A program made the translations under genes and the position numbers. From Candidatus Gastranaerophilales bacterium (GTDB lineage Bacteria; Cyanobacteriota; Vampirovibrionia; Gastranaerophilales; Gastranaerophilaceae), in assembly GCA_944323935.1 (NCBI GenBank), contig CALUUJ010000003.1, positions 83,982 through 147,981 of the forward strand: DNA of 64,000 bases. Reading direction: 5' to 3'. Positions within the stretch are counted from its first letter, which is position 1. Every line of letters starts with the position of its first letter. The notes beneath the pieces were generated by a model, which was given only the letters and a program-made list of their open reading frames with translations, made no database searches and was not told the DNA's origin. Positions 9,016-18,598 of the stretch are shown piece after piece.

Positions 9016-11844
9016 ATGAATGACAAAATAATAATCAGAAAAGCTAATCAGCATAATTTAAAAAATGTAAGTTTAGAGTTGCCAAAAAATGAGCTTATTG
9101 TTTTTACGGGCATATCAGGTTCAGGTAAAAGCTCATTAGCTTTTGATACTATTTTTGCAGAAGGACAAAGAAGATATGTTGAAAGTCTTTCTAATTATGC
9201 AAGACAATTTTTAGGACAATTAGATAAACCAGATGTTGAAAGTATAGACGGATTATCTCCGGCCATTTCTATAGATCAAAAATCAACAAGCAATAATCCC
9301 CGTTCCACTGTAGGAACAGTTACAGAAATATATGATTATTTAAGGTTATTATTTGCAAGAATAGGAACACCTCATTGTCCCGAATGCGGGAGTGAAATTG
9401 CACCTCAATCAATAGATGAAATTATAGATAAAATTTTTTCTTTACAAGAAGGAACAAAAATACAACTTATTGCTCCTATTGTCCGTGGTAAAAAGGGGGA
9501 ATTTGCAAATCTTATAGAAGAACTAAAACAAGAAGGTTTTATAAGAGTCAGAATAGACAGTAAAATATATAATCTTGATGAAGATGAAGTTGAGCTGAAC
9601 AAAACACAAAAACATACGATTGAGGTAGTTGTTGACAGGCTTGTAATAAAAGAAAGTGCAAAATCAAGATTAACAGACAGCGCACAAATTGCTTTAGAGA
9701 AATCAAACGGGCTTTTAATTGTCGATGTTATCGGAGATAAAGAGATGATTTTCTCCGAAAAACTTGCCTGCCCGAATTGTAATTTAAGCTTTGAAGAACT
9801 GGCGCCAAGAATATTCAGTTTTAACAGTCCATATGGAGCCTGTCCTACTTGTTCAGGACTTGGTGCACATTTTGAAATGGATGAAAATTTGTTAATTCCG
9901 GATAAAACAAAATCTTTAGCACAAGGCGCCATATATCCGTGGGCAAAAACAGGCAACCAGTATTATCAGGATGTTTTATCTTCAGTTGCAGAACATTTCG
10001 GAATAGATATGAATATTCCATTTAATGACTTACCGGAAGAACATCAAAAAATTATACTATACGGCAGTGGTAGAGAATGCATAAAATTACGTTTTAAAGA
10101 ATTTGGCGGAACTAGATATGTAACACAAAAACGCCCATTTTCAGGTGTAATTCCATACTTTATGAATAAATATAATGAATCAAATTCTGAAGAAGTAAGA
10201 GATTACATTCAGGAATATATGTCGCAAATTCCGTGTAGTGACTGTAAAGGAGCCAGATTAAAACCATTTTCGCTTGCAGTAACAATAATGGGGAAAAACA
10301 TATATGATGTATGCTTAATGTCAATTAAAGATGCATATAAATTTTTCTCAGATTTATATTTGGAACTAGATGATTACAAGTTGACAATAGCGAAACAAAT
10401 TTTGGAAGAAATAAGAGCACGCCTCAAATTTATGCTTGATGTCGGTCTGAGTTATTTAAATTTAGCAAGAATGGCAGGCACCCTATCAGGCGGAGAAGCA
10501 CAAAGAATAAGACTAGCCACACAAATAGGAAGCGGTCTGTCAGGCGTTTTATATGTACTTGACGAACCTTCAATAGGCTTACATCAATACAATAACGATA
10601 TGTTAATAAAAACCCTTATAAGACTCCGTAATTTAGGCAACACTTTAATTGTAGTTGAACACGACGAAGATACAATAAGAAATGCAGACCATATTGTAGA
10701 TATTGGTGTTTATGCAGGAGTAAATGGCGGAAAAATAATAGCACAAGGCACATTAGATGATATTATTGCTTCAAAAAAATCTTTAACAGGTCAATATCTA
10801 AGCGGGGAAAGAAAAATTCCAATTCCTAATAAAAGAAGAGAAGGGAACGGGAAATATCTTGAAGTTATTAATGCGCACAAGAACAATCTAAAAAATATAA
10901 ACGTAAAAATTCCTCTCGGAAAAGTTGTAGCATTAACAGGCGTTTCCGGCAGCGGAAAATCTACATTGATGAATGATTTAATATATCAATATGCAATACA
11001 TAAACTAAATAAAAATAAACCCAAACCACAAGGAATAGATAAAATTGAAGGTTTTGAAAATATAGATAAAGTTATTTGTATTGACCAATCACCAATAGGA
11101 AGAACACCTCGTTCAAATCCAGCTACATATACAGACGTATTTACATATATAAGAGAATTATATGCTCAAACAACCGAAGCAAAAATGAGAGGTTATAAAG
11201 CAGGAAGATTCAGTTTTAATGTAAAAGGCGGACGTTGCGAAGCTTGTAAAGGAGACGGCCTTACAAAGATTGAAATGAATTTTCTCTCTGATGTATATAT
11301 AAAATGTAATGTTTGCAAAGGACAAAGATACAACAGAGAAACACTTGAAGTAAAATACAAAGGTAAAAATATATCAGAAGTCTTAGAAATGAGTATATCT
11401 GAAGCATTGGAATTTTTTGAAAATATTCCCAAAATAAAAACAAGACTCCAAACATTGAATGATGTCGGGTTAGGATATATGAAGCTTGGACAAAGTGCTA
11501 CAACGCTTTCAGGCGGTGAAGCTCAAAGAATAAAATTAGCCAGCGAATTAAACAAACGCTCCACAGGTAAAACGCTATACTTGCTTGATGAACCAACCGT
11601 TGGACTTCATTGGTATGATTTAGATAAGCTTATTAAAATAATAAATAAACTTGCAGATGCAGGAAATACAATACTAATAATAGAACATAATCTTGATTTA
11701 ATAAAAACAGTTGATCATATAATAGATTTAGGACCACAAGGCGGAGATGAAGGCGGAATGATTATAGCTGAAGGAACGCCGGAAGAAATTGCAAAATGCA
11801 AAGACTCATATACAGGAATATATTTAAAAAATATGCTCAAATGA
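9016..11844 (+). CDS. uvrA: Excinuclease ABC subunit A
   Basis: The DNA-damage recognition ATPase of nucleotide excision repair; it acts with UvrB and UvrC in the cytoplasm. 942 residues, the normal length. Two ABC modules are complete: Walker [15 protein letters not shown] near residue 30 and [14 protein letters not shown] in the second half, and signature LSGGEAQRI twice. Zinc-finger cysteines are visible as CPECG, CPNC...CPTC and CEAC...CNVC. ATG at 9016 follows about 170 bases without a recognisable gene. Its end meets a perfect inverted repeat that separates it from a convergent gene. Confidence 0.98.
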   Translation: MNDKIIIRKANQHNLKNVSLELPKNELIVFTGISGSGKSSLAFDTIFAEGQRRYVESLSNYARQFLGQLDKPDVESIDGLSPAISIDQKSTSNNPRSTVGTVTEIYDYLRLLFARIGTPHCPECGSEIAPQSIDEIIDKIFSLQEGTKIQLIAPIVRGKKGEFANLIEELKQEGFIRVRIDSKIYNLDEDEVELNKTQKHTIEVVVDRLVIKESAKSRLTDSAQIALEKSNGLLIVDVIGDKEMIFSEKLACPNCNLSFEELAPRIFSFNSPYGACPTCSGLGAHFEMDENLLIPDKTKSLAQGAIYPWAKTGNQYYQDVLSSVAEHFGIDMNIPFNDLPEEHQKIILYGSGRECIKLRFKEFGGTRYVTQKRPFSGVIPYFMNKYNESNSEEVRDYIQEYMSQIPCSDCKGARLKPFSLAVTIMGKNIYDVCLMSIKDAYKFFSDLYLELDDYKLTIAKQILEEIRARLKFMLDVGLSYLNLARMAGTLSGGEAQRIRLATQIGSGLSGVLYVLDEPSIGLHQYNNDMLIKTLIRLRNLGNTLIVVEHDEDTIRNADHIVDIGVYAGVNGGKIIAQGTLDDIIASKKSLTGQYLSGERKIPIPNKRREGNGKYLEVINAHKNNLKNINVKIPLGKVVALTGVSGSGKSTLMNDLIYQYAIHKLNKNKPKPQGIDKIEGFENIDKVICIDQSPIGRTPRSNPATYTDVFTYIRELYAQTTEAKMRGYKAGRFSFNVKGGRCEACKGDGLTKIEMNFLSDVYIKCNVCKGQRYNRETLEVKYKGKNISEVLEMSISEALEFFENIPKIKTRLQTLNDVGLGYMKLGQSATTLSGGEAQRIKLASELNKRSTGKTLYLLDEPTVGLHWYDLDKLIKIINKLADAGNTILIIEHNLDLIKTVDHIIDLGPQGGDEGGMIIAEGTPEEIAKCKDSYTGIYLKNMLK

Positions 11845-11846
11845 AG

Positions 11847-11874
11847 AAAGACAGGTTATATATAACCTGTCTTT
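11847..11874. terminator. Bidirectional terminator hairpin between convergent genes
   Basis: A perfect 28-base palindrome (two 14-base arms, AAAGACAGGTTATA and its complement) begins right after the uvrA stop and ends 17 bases before the stop of the convergent 11892 gene. The flanks are AT-rich but without a long T tract. Confidence 0.65.
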
Positions 11875-11891
11875 CCTATATAGTAATTATA

Positions 11892-12284
11892 CTATTTAGA
11901 TTTTTTTAATATTTCTTCGATTTCTTCAACGGAAAAAGTCTTAACAGATCCTTTATCTATTTCTTTTTGAACAGCATCAGCAAGTATAGTTTTAATTTCC
12001 AATTCTTTTTCTTTCTTCTTGTCTATAGCTTTACCAATCAAACCACCTGTTATTCTTCCAACAAGAGCTAAACCACCAACAACTGCAGCACAAACACCCA
12101 CTGCAATAGCTTTAGCTTTCTTTACACTGACTGAATCAGCAGATTTTAAAGCATTTATTCCTGATTGAAAAATATCTTTTCCATTTTTAGCAACATACGC
12201 ACCACCAACGCCAAAACCGGCGACAGTTCCTATTTTTTTACCTTTTTGAGTTGATGTTGTTGAATTAACTACAGATACATTCAT
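11892..12284 (-). CDS. Small glycine-rich membrane protein, unknown
   Basis: 130 residues, not recognised. A Ser/Thr-rich head (MNVSVVNSTTSTQKGKK) precedes glycine-rich hydrophobic stretches (GTVAGFGVGGAYVAKNG and AVGVCAAVVGGLALVGRITGGLIG, about residues 62-84) and a charged helical tail ending in FSVEEIEEILKKSK. One or two membrane passes with a cytoplasmic helical tail are likely. No partner gene is evident; it faces uvrA across a terminator. Confidence 0.6.
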   Translation of the reverse strand: MNVSVVNSTTSTQKGKKIGTVAGFGVGGAYVAKNGKDIFQSGINALKSADSVSVKKAKAIAVGVCAAVVGGLALVGRITGGLIGKAIDKKKEKELEIKTILADAVQKEIDKGSVKTFSVEEIEEILKKSK

Positions 12285-12379
12285 ATTTTTTTCCTTACAC
12301 TGCTTTCATATTTCCTTGAAAACTTATCAACTTTCAAAATTGACATAAGGAAACGTTATATTAACTTTTATTAACAAAA

Positions 12380-12408
12380 AAAAGAGGAAGTTAAAAACTT
12401 CCTCTTTT
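12380..12408 (-). terminator. Rho-independent terminator after rpsA
   Basis: 13-base arms (AAAAGAGGAAGTT and its complement) with a 3-base loop. On the minus strand the stem runs into a T-rich tract. It lies just past the rpsA stop. Confidence 0.85.
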
Positions 12409-12422
12409 AAAATTTTGCAAGA

Positions 12423-13502
12423 TTACTTTTGAATATCTTTTACACTCAAAGCAATTCTGTGTTCTTGAGGTGTGAATTTTTTAATTAATACTTCAACTTC
12501 ATCACCAACATTATACAAGTTAAAAGGATTTGCATTAGCAGGTTCCATTTCTGCAGAAGGCAACAATGCTTCTACACCAGGATAAATATTAATAAAAGCA
12601 CCAAAAGAAGTTACTTTATTAACAGTTCCTTTTATTACTTGACCTTCTTGGAATTCATTTTCAATAGATTCCCAAGGATTATCCCCCATTCTCTTTAAGC
12701 TTAAGCTTATACGTTTCATATCCATATCTATTTTTAAGATTTTAACTTCCAGTTCTTGACCTAAAGAAATAACGTCTGATGGATGTTTAATTCTTTGCCA
12801 AGAAATTTCAGAGATTGGTAATAAACCATCAACACCGTTTATATCAATAAAACCACCGAAATCAGCAATTCTAACAACTTCACCTTTTACAACAGAACCG
12901 ACTTCTAATTGAGAAATTATTTCATCAACAACTTGTTCTCTTTGTTCTGCAACTGCTTGTCTTTGAGATAAAATCAATTTATTTTTCTTTGCATCTGCTT
13001 CTAAAACTTTAACTTCAATATCTTGACCGATTAAACCATCAAAAGGAGCACCTGTTCTTAACTGAGAAGCAGGAACAAAACCTCTTAAATCAGATACTTC
13101 AACTATTACACCACCCCTAACAATAAGAACAACTTTTGCAAGAATAGTTTCATTATTGTATTTAGCATTTTGAAGTTCCTGCCAAGCTTTTGCACAAGAT
13201 AATTTCTTCAATGAAAGAATTATTCTATCATTTTCATCATCGCCTTCTTCTTTTAAAATATAGAATTCTTTTACATCATTAATAGCTAAATATTCAGAAT
13301 AGTTTCTATCGTCAACCTGATTATTTGTAACTTCTCTATTTGGTAAAAAAGCTTCCGTTTTGGCACCAATATCTACTAAAAAGCCATCATTTTCTTGTTT
13401 AATTACTATACCTTTTACTACATCAGCTACTGAAAATTTATAATTGTAGCTTTCCTCTAATAATCTGACGAATTCGTCTTTTTGATCAATTGTGTTTGTC
13501 AT
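12423..13502 (-). CDS. rpsA: 30S ribosomal protein S1 (four S1 domains)
   Basis: An mRNA-binding protein of the small ribosomal subunit. 359 residues with four S1/OB repeats (roughly 21-90, 105-170, 190-258 and 275-345), each with the glycine-rich G.V..V...G..V...G pattern. Examples are VVKGEVVRIADFGGFIDING and VIKGTVNKVTSFGAFINI. Four repeats, rather than the six of E. coli, is the short form seen in Firmicutes and cyanobacteria. AAAGGA upstream of ATG 13502 is a good ribosome site. It is the second gene of an ispH-rpsA transcript with a 16-base gap; the same neighbours are adjacent or fused in some clostridia. Confidence 0.93.
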   Translation of the reverse strand: MTNTIDQKDEFVRLLEESYNYKFSVADVVKGIVIKQENDGFLVDIGAKTEAFLPNREVTNNQVDDRNYSEYLAINDVKEFYILKEEGDDENDRIILSLKKLSCAKAWQELQNAKYNNETILAKVVLIVRGGVIVEVSDLRGFVPASQLRTGAPFDGLIGQDIEVKVLEADAKKNKLILSQRQAVAEQREQVVDEIISQLEVGSVVKGEVVRIADFGGFIDINGVDGLLPISEISWQRIKHPSDVISLGQELEVKILKIDMDMKRISLSLKRMGDNPWESIENEFQEGQVIKGTVNKVTSFGAFINIYPGVEALLPSAEMEPANANPFNLYNVGDEVEVLIKKFTPQEHRIALSVKDIQK

Positions 13503-13518
13503 TTTCTTTTATCCTTTC

Positions 13519-14385
13519 CTATATTTCATTTAATTTATTAATTACGCTTTTTATTATATTTTCTGGAGTAGAAGCACCTGCTGTTACTCCTATATTTTCT
13601 GATTTTTCTATTATTGACTTATAATTATCCAAATCTTCTTGCGTTTCTATATGAATAGTGTTTGTAATTTCGTTTAAAATTTCTGCTAAATGAGTTGTAT
13701 TTGCACTATTTTTCCCTCCAACAACAATCATTAAATCTGAGATTTTGGCAAGTTCTCTTGCTTCTTGCTGACGTTTTGCTGTTGATTGACATATAGTATT
13801 AAATACTTTAAGTTCACTTGCAATTGGTATCAAATAATTTACAACCGATTGCAAAAATTCAAGTTTCTGTGTTGTCTGAATTACAACACCTATTTTTTTT
13901 ATTGATTTAATCTTTGCAGATAACTCTTCCAAAGACGCCATATCAGGTATAACAAAAACATTTTCAGAAAACATATCTGCATTTGCTTTAATTGCAACAA
14001 CTTCAGGATGTTCAGGCTTTCCCAATATCAAAACAAGAAAACCTTCTTGCGCCAACTGGATAGCTTTTTGCTGAACTTTTTTTACATCTAAACAAGTCAA
14101 ATCAACAACTTCAAAACCTTTTTCTTCTACTTCTTTGATTTTTTGAGGTGCCATTCCATGACTCCTTACAATACATATTCCGCTCTCATTTTCCGGCAAT
14201 TCATCTACAGTCATTATGCCTAATTCTTCAAGTTCTTTTATAACATGCGAATTATGTATGAGTTCACCAAGTACCCACACTTTCTTAGATGCATTTTCTA
14301 TCTTGACTTTTTTAGTTGTTTCGACCGCTCTTTTTACTCCGTAACAAAAACCTGCACATTGAGCTAATCTTATATTTTTTTTCAG
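13519..14385 (-). CDS. ispH: 4-hydroxy-3-methylbut-2-enyl diphosphate reductase, unusual start
   Basis: The last step of the MEP isoprenoid pathway; an iron-sulfur enzyme making IPP and DMAPP. Family motifs SHGM, HPEV, QTT, TAKRQQEA, GGKNSANTTHLAE and VTAGASTPE are present, with cluster cysteines in DLTCLDV and NTICQST. The first GTG (14280) would omit the essential first cluster cysteine. The frame continues upstream and encodes RLAQCAGFCYGVKRAVE, the correct IspH N-terminus (cysteine codon 14344-14346). That open stretch goes back to a TAG at 14410-14412 and contains no ATG, GTG or TTG before the cysteine. A CTG at 14385, with GGAAG nine bases upstream, is the best start I see (288 residues); ATA is an alternative. 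The enzyme identity is firm, but the start is uncertain. Confidence 0.85.
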   Translation of the reverse strand: MKKNIRLAQCAGFCYGVKRAVETTKKVKIENASKKVWVLGELIHNSHVIKELEELGIMTVDELPENESGICIVRSHGMAPQKIKEVEEKGFEVVDLTCLDVKKVQQKAIQLAQEGFLVLILGKPEHPEVVAIKANADMFSENVFVIPDMASLEELSAKIKSIKKIGVVIQTTQKLEFLQSVVNYLIPIASELKVFNTICQSTAKRQQEARELAKISDLMIVVGGKNSANTTHLAEILNEITNTIHIETQEDLDNYKSIIEKSENIGVTAGASTPENIIKSVINKLNEI

Positions 14386-14440
14386 TGTTCTAAACTTCCA
14401 TTCATTGAACTAGTGAGAAATATCTTTCCACAGTAACTTT

Positions 14441-14469
14441 CTTATAACACAAAAAAAACACACATTCAA
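14441..14469 (-). promoter_or_regulatory. Promoter of ispH-rpsA
   Basis: On the minus strand TTGAAT (14464-14469), 17 bases and TATAAG (14441-14446). Transcription would begin near 14434, so the mRNA includes the odd ispH start region. Confidence 0.6.
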
Positions 14470-14561
14470 GCACTCTTTGTTGTTAAGAATTTTAAATTTT
14501 TTTATACAAATAGCAATTTTAGACATCATTTTGTTTTAAAAAGATAAAATTAAGGAATGGT

Positions 14562-16091
14562 ATGAAATTATCAGGAATTCAACATCAGACAGAAAATAAA
14601 GTGTTGCACTCAACCACTGCATCTACGACAGCGTCAACCACAGCATCTACAACTGCCTCCACAACTGCTTCAAAGGTGATATCTTCTGTTGTTGATAAAT
14701 CTTTTATCAAAATCCCATATACAAGTAAAACTTCATATACGCCTATTCAAGAACCAAAGACATTAAATATAAGTTTTAATAAGGAAAAACCACTTAAGAT
14801 AAAAAGAGAAGACTTAAATAAAGAAATAACGGAACTATATAATAAAAGCTGTTCCGAATTAGAAATACAAGAAGATTTAAAACCAGTTTTAAAAATAGTA
14901 TATGAAAATGAAATTTACACTATTTTCCCGGATGGCACTGAAGAAATAACAAAAAGTAAAACTCCTATTATTCATAATGAAGGAGATATGGGTTCATATG
15001 ACTCTGATGAACACGTTATCACTATTTATGCCAACAGCTATATTAATAGAACATGTAATAATCTAAGTACATTAATACGACATGAACTATATCACGCAAA
15101 AGAAGCAATAAAAAGAAATAGTATTCCTCAAGAAGACAGAAATGAAATTGTAAAAGAAGCTTTACTTGAAAATATACAAGTAGGAGAAGCTCCAACAATA
15201 TTAATGTCAGAATACGATGGCACTTATAAAACAATGATATCCCCTATTTTTGATGAAAAAACAGCAAAAGATTTCTCTGCATTTGCAGAACAAAATTTAT
15301 TTTCTGATGATCCGAAAACTCTTGAAAAATTAAAAGAATACTATGAGTTAAAATACGAAAATCCAAAAAAGAAAAATAAAAAGAAACTTCGTAAACTTGA
15401 AACAGAGCTTGCTGATATCTTAACCCAACTACAAAATATTAAAAATAACAATAGACAATATAAGTCTCAAAATCATTCTTTCTTTCACTTTATAAGAAAT
15501 GAAAAAGAAAAAGATAAAGAACTTTTAGCTTATTCAATATCAATTGCATCTAAATATCAATTATTCAGAAAAAAAGAAATTAATAAAGAACTTCCTACTG
15601 TTTATGATTACGACAAGAAAGAAATTAAAAGTTCTATAAAGGCAAATATAGATTCTGTCGAAGGTAATATTGTACTGGAAATGCATAGAAAAAATAAAAG
15701 AAAGGAATCAGAAAACAAAGAAAAAGCTCTAAATCTTCCATCCGATGAATATTATCAATATTTATACAGCAAGGAAGAATTTGAAGCAAGAAAATGTGCT
15801 TCCAACATGAGAATTGCTAACCTTTCACATAATATGCAGAAATGTAATTTCATAAAAAAACAAAAACTAAAATCTCAAATAAAAGAAATAAGGAGAAAAG
15901 AAATTCTTGATGAATATAACTACCAATTATATCATCTTACACAAGAATCAAGAAAAAATCCTAACGACATAAGAATAAAAATAAGAATAGAAATATTACG
16001 CTTTAAAGCAAGGAATATAAATAATCCGTTCTTTTCACTTTTCAATACGTATATTCCAAATTCCACAAGCATAACGAAAAAAGAAAAATAA
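14562..16091 (+). CDS. HExxH metallopeptidase-like protein with TTAS repeats, unknown
   Basis: 509 residues; no family recognised with confidence. Near the N-terminus is a run of five TTAS repeats (residues 17-37), a likely flexible linker. The centre holds HELYH (H174, E175, H178) in LIRHELYHAKEAI, an HExxH zinc motif. It follows HVITIYANSYINR, as in many small zincin domains, and E198 in EALLEN could be the third ligand. The C-terminal 250 residues are very charged and helical (KKKNKKKLRKLETELADIL). No signal peptide or membrane segment is clear. AAGGA lies about 8 bases upstream of the ATG. It ends one base before the convergent histidine kinase. A peptidase role is inferred from the motif alone. 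Confidence 0.6.
   Translation: MKLSGIQHQTENKVLHSTTASTTASTTASTTASTTASKVISSVVDKSFIKIPYTSKTSYTPIQEPKTLNISFNKEKPLKIKREDLNKEITELYNKSCSELEIQEDLKPVLKIVYENEIYTIFPDGTEEITKSKTPIIHNEGDMGSYDSDEHVITIYANSYINRTCNNLSTLIRHELYHAKEAIKRNSIPQEDRNEIVKEALLENIQVGEAPTILMSEYDGTYKTMISPIFDEKTAKDFSAFAEQNLFSDDPKTLEKLKEYYELKYENPKKKNKKKLRKLETELADILTQLQNIKNNNRQYKSQNHSFFHFIRNEKEKDKELLAYSISIASKYQLFRKKEINKELPTVYDYDKKEIKSSIKANIDSVEGNIVLEMHRKNKRKESENKEKALNLPSDEYYQYLYSKEEFEARKCASNMRIANLSHNMQKCNFIKKQKLKSQIKEIRRKEILDEYNYQLYHLTQESRKNPNDIRIKIRIEILRFKARNINNPFFSLFNTYIPNSTSITKKEK
14610..14672 (+). repeat. In-frame 12-base tandem repeat encoding (TTAS)5
   Basis: Five tandem units of Thr-Thr-Ala-Ser with different codons at almost every third position. 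The amino-acid repeat is therefore kept while the DNA repeat has drifted. Confidence 0.8.
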
Positions 16092-16092
16092 T

Positions 16093-17562
16093 TCACACGA
16101 ACTTCAATACACTTGTCTTAAATTCTGATTTTTCTATTGGAAGCTCAATAACAAATTCATTATTTTCATCGTATGCATTAAGAAATATTCTACCGTTATG
16201 AGCATCGATAACCTTCTTACAGAAATACAAACCAAGACCAATACCTCTAATCTTGTTTGCACCGGTTCCCACTACATATTTATCAAAAATTCGTTTTCTC
16301 ATATTTTCTGGAATCGGCTCACTAACATTTTTTATCTTTATGTAAATGTTATCTTGATCTTCAAAAGTAGTAACAATTATTTTGGTATTCTTGTATGCAT
16401 AATTTATTCCATTGTTCAGAATATTTGATATAACTCTTCTTATCTGACCTTCATCAGCATTTACAACAGAAAGATCTGATTTCTTTTTATATTCTATAAC
16501 TATATCTTTTTCTTGTGCTAAAAATTGTGATTCTTCAATACATATTTGTATTAACTCATCTATATTAAAATTAATCTTATTTAATCGAACCATTCCATTT
16601 TCATATTTATAGGTAGATAAAATTGAATATATCATCTCTCTCATAAAAGATGCCGATTCATTAATCATTCCTAATATTTCTTTCTGATTTTCTGAAACAG
16701 CACCAAATTTTCCTTTAGAAAGTAACTGTAAACTACTAATTTGCGCTTGAAGTAAATTTTTTAAATCATGTGTCATTGTAGCAAGAAAAAGTTCTTTTTG
16801 TGCCTCAAGTTTTTTATCGTTATCAATATTCTGAGCAAGAGTGATAACTCCATTCACCTCACCTTTTTCATCAAATATTGGTGTCTTATATAATTTGTAC
16901 CAATGTTCGCCCCCATCAACAGATTTATATATTTTCTCTTTTATTAATGTCTTTTTACTATTTATTACATAATTATCTTCTTCTTGATTCATATTCAAAG
17001 AATCATCCAAATCAAGTTGTATATTCCCTGCATAATAATCAATTCCCTGAAAAAAGAATTCTTTTGAGTATTTTGTGCCTACTATATAATTATTCTGAAG
17101 ATCTTTCATATATGCCAAAACCGGAACATTCTCGAGTAAGGCATTAACCAAACCAAATTTCTCTATTATATGAATTTTTAATTTTTCTTCTTGTGTAACA
17201 TCTTTTGATACAGATAAAATACCATTTAATACACCATCTTTCAAAATAGGATACGCTGTTGTTTTTATTAGTTTTGAATAGAATCCATCTTCCATTTCAA
17301 ATACAAATGATTTAGAATCCATTGTTTTTTTAATAATTTCACAATTTTTTCTAATTATTCTCGAATTTTTTTCATCAAAAAGTTCATTAATTTTTTTATC
17401 TATAACACTAACTTTATCTTTTAAACCTAATAATCGAAGAAAAGCCTTATTACAAGAAACATAATGCAAATTTATATCTTTTAATGTAACAATATCATCA
17501 CTATTTTCAATAATTGCATTTTGCAGGGATTTTAAAGAACATAAATTCGCGATACGTTGCAT
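16093..17562 (-). CDS. PAS-domain sensor histidine kinase
   Basis: 489 residues, no membrane segment, so probably a cytosolic sensor. Two PAS domains (about 12-125 and 135-250) contain DIVTLKDINLHYVSCNKAF and ILSVSKDVTQEEK, typical of PAS/PAC. The HisKA box is MTHDLKNLLQ with the phospho-acceptor H265. The catalytic domain has NILNNGINYAYKN (N box), IRGIGLGLYFCKKV (G2) and FDKYVVGTG. No response regulator is adjacent, so it is an orphan kinase; its signal and partner are unknown. The upstream region carries an inverted repeat (17632-17645). Confidence 0.9.
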   Translation of the reverse strand: MQRIANLCSLKSLQNAIIENSDDIVTLKDINLHYVSCNKAFLRLLGLKDKVSVIDKKINELFDEKNSRIIRKNCEIIKKTMDSKSFVFEMEDGFYSKLIKTTAYPILKDGVLNGILSVSKDVTQEEKLKIHIIEKFGLVNALLENVPVLAYMKDLQNNYIVGTKYSKEFFFQGIDYYAGNIQLDLDDSLNMNQEEDNYVINSKKTLIKEKIYKSVDGGEHWYKLYKTPIFDEKGEVNGVITLAQNIDNDKKLEAQKELFLATMTHDLKNLLQAQISSLQLLSKGKFGAVSENQKEILGMINESASFMREMIYSILSTYKYENGMVRLNKINFNIDELIQICIEESQFLAQEKDIVIEYKKKSDLSVVNADEGQIRRVISNILNNGINYAYKNTKIIVTTFEDQDNIYIKIKNVSEPIPENMRKRIFDKYVVGTGANKIRGIGLGLYFCKKVIDAHNGRIFLNAYDENNEFVIELPIEKSEFKTSVLKFV

Positions 17563-17631
17563 ATTCTTTCCTACTTTTCAGGCTAGTTATAAATCATAAC
17601 AAGTATAATTAGAAATATAATTATAATATAT

Positions 17632-17645
17632 TACCCACTCGGGTA
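17632..17645. promoter_or_regulatory. Inverted repeat TACCC-N4-GGGTA upstream of the kinase
   Basis: A GC-rich inverted repeat in an otherwise very AT-rich 163-base spacer between the kinase start and the patatin gene, followed on the plus strand by a T tract. It could be an operator for the kinase or a weak hairpin. Confidence 0.35.
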
Positions 17646-17725
17646 TATTTTTTTATTAAACTTAAAACACTGACAACTTTTCGCTTTTTCATATTTTAAA
17701 TAAAAAAAGGATAATATAATCTAAT

Positions 17726-18583
17726 TTAAGGATTAAGTTCTTTTAACTTTATTCCCGATGTTAAATAACCGTTTATATATATTTCTTCTTTCTTTGATTT
17801 TGATAAATTAAAATCAAAAAATCCGGTATCTTTAACATCAACTTGTATTGTACATATTTTATTGTAATTTTTTTGTATTTTAGTAATTTCATTATCAATT
17901 GCGTAAGCAGCAGCATTTACTATTGAATTAATCAATTTTATAGGATTTTTCGAAACTTTATTTTTATTTCCGCCTGTAATTCTAAACTCCAATATTGATT
18001 CTTTTTCATCTAATAAAAAGGGTAAAGCTTTCCATATAGGAATAGCGCGCAAAATATCTCCATCTATGAGAAATTTATTTTGAAATTTATAAATAGGCAA
18101 TAATCCAGGCATTGAAGAAGAAATTCTTAATGCAAGTGCAACTTCTGTATCGGGTGTTGTTTCTTTTGAAAATACAAAAGGTCGGCTTTCCTCTAAATCA
18201 GTTGCTATAATATAAATTTCTTTATCTAAATCTTTAAAACAAACCGGCTTCATTTTACCTTTTACATAATTTTTTCCATAATACTTTGATTCAATTTTTT
18301 CTCTTAGCCAATGAAGATAAATTCTTCCTTTGGATATAGCAAAATCTGAAATCAAATTAAAATTAAAATCAGAAAAAAGAAAACATAAATTTGTTTTATC
18401 CAACTCATTTTTAATTTCTTCTGCACTATATCCAAGTGCATACATTGTCATAAATATAGCACCTATTGAAGATCCAGAATAACAATTAATTTTTATATTG
18501 TTTTCTTCGAATGCTTTCAATACACCAACATAACATAAACCTCTAACAGAGCCACCTGTAAATATACAATTATATGTTTTCAT
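17726..18583 (-). CDS. Patatin-like phospholipase
   Basis: A 285-residue serine lipase of the patatin family, expected to hydrolyse acyl esters of membrane lipids. It has the oxyanion glycine loop TGGSVRGLCYVG (residues 9-20), the nucleophile elbow GSSIG with S39, and the catalytic DG dyad (D174 in FLIDGDILRAIP). No signal peptide is seen, so it is probably cytoplasmic. It follows the 18599-20140 gene with a 15-base gap and probably shares its promoter, which is flanked by MarR-type operator sites. Confidence 0.88.
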   Translation of the reverse strand: MKTYNCIFTGGSVRGLCYVGVLKAFEENNIKINCYSGSSIGAIFMTMYALGYSAEEIKNELDKTNLCFLFSDFNFNLISDFAISKGRIYLHWLREKIESKYYGKNYVKGKMKPVCFKDLDKEIYIIATDLEESRPFVFSKETTPDTEVALALRISSSMPGLLPIYKFQNKFLIDGDILRAIPIWKALPFLLDEKESILEFRITGGNKNKVSKNPIKLINSIVNAAAYAIDNEITKIQKNYNKICTIQVDVKDTGFFDFNLSKSKKEEIYINGYLTSGIKLKELNP

Positions 18584-18598
18584 AAAAAGCTCTCTTTT

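Noticed and set aside
9405..9956. Long minus-strand frame within uvrA
   Set aside because: Shadow of the conserved UvrA coding sequence; no start signals.
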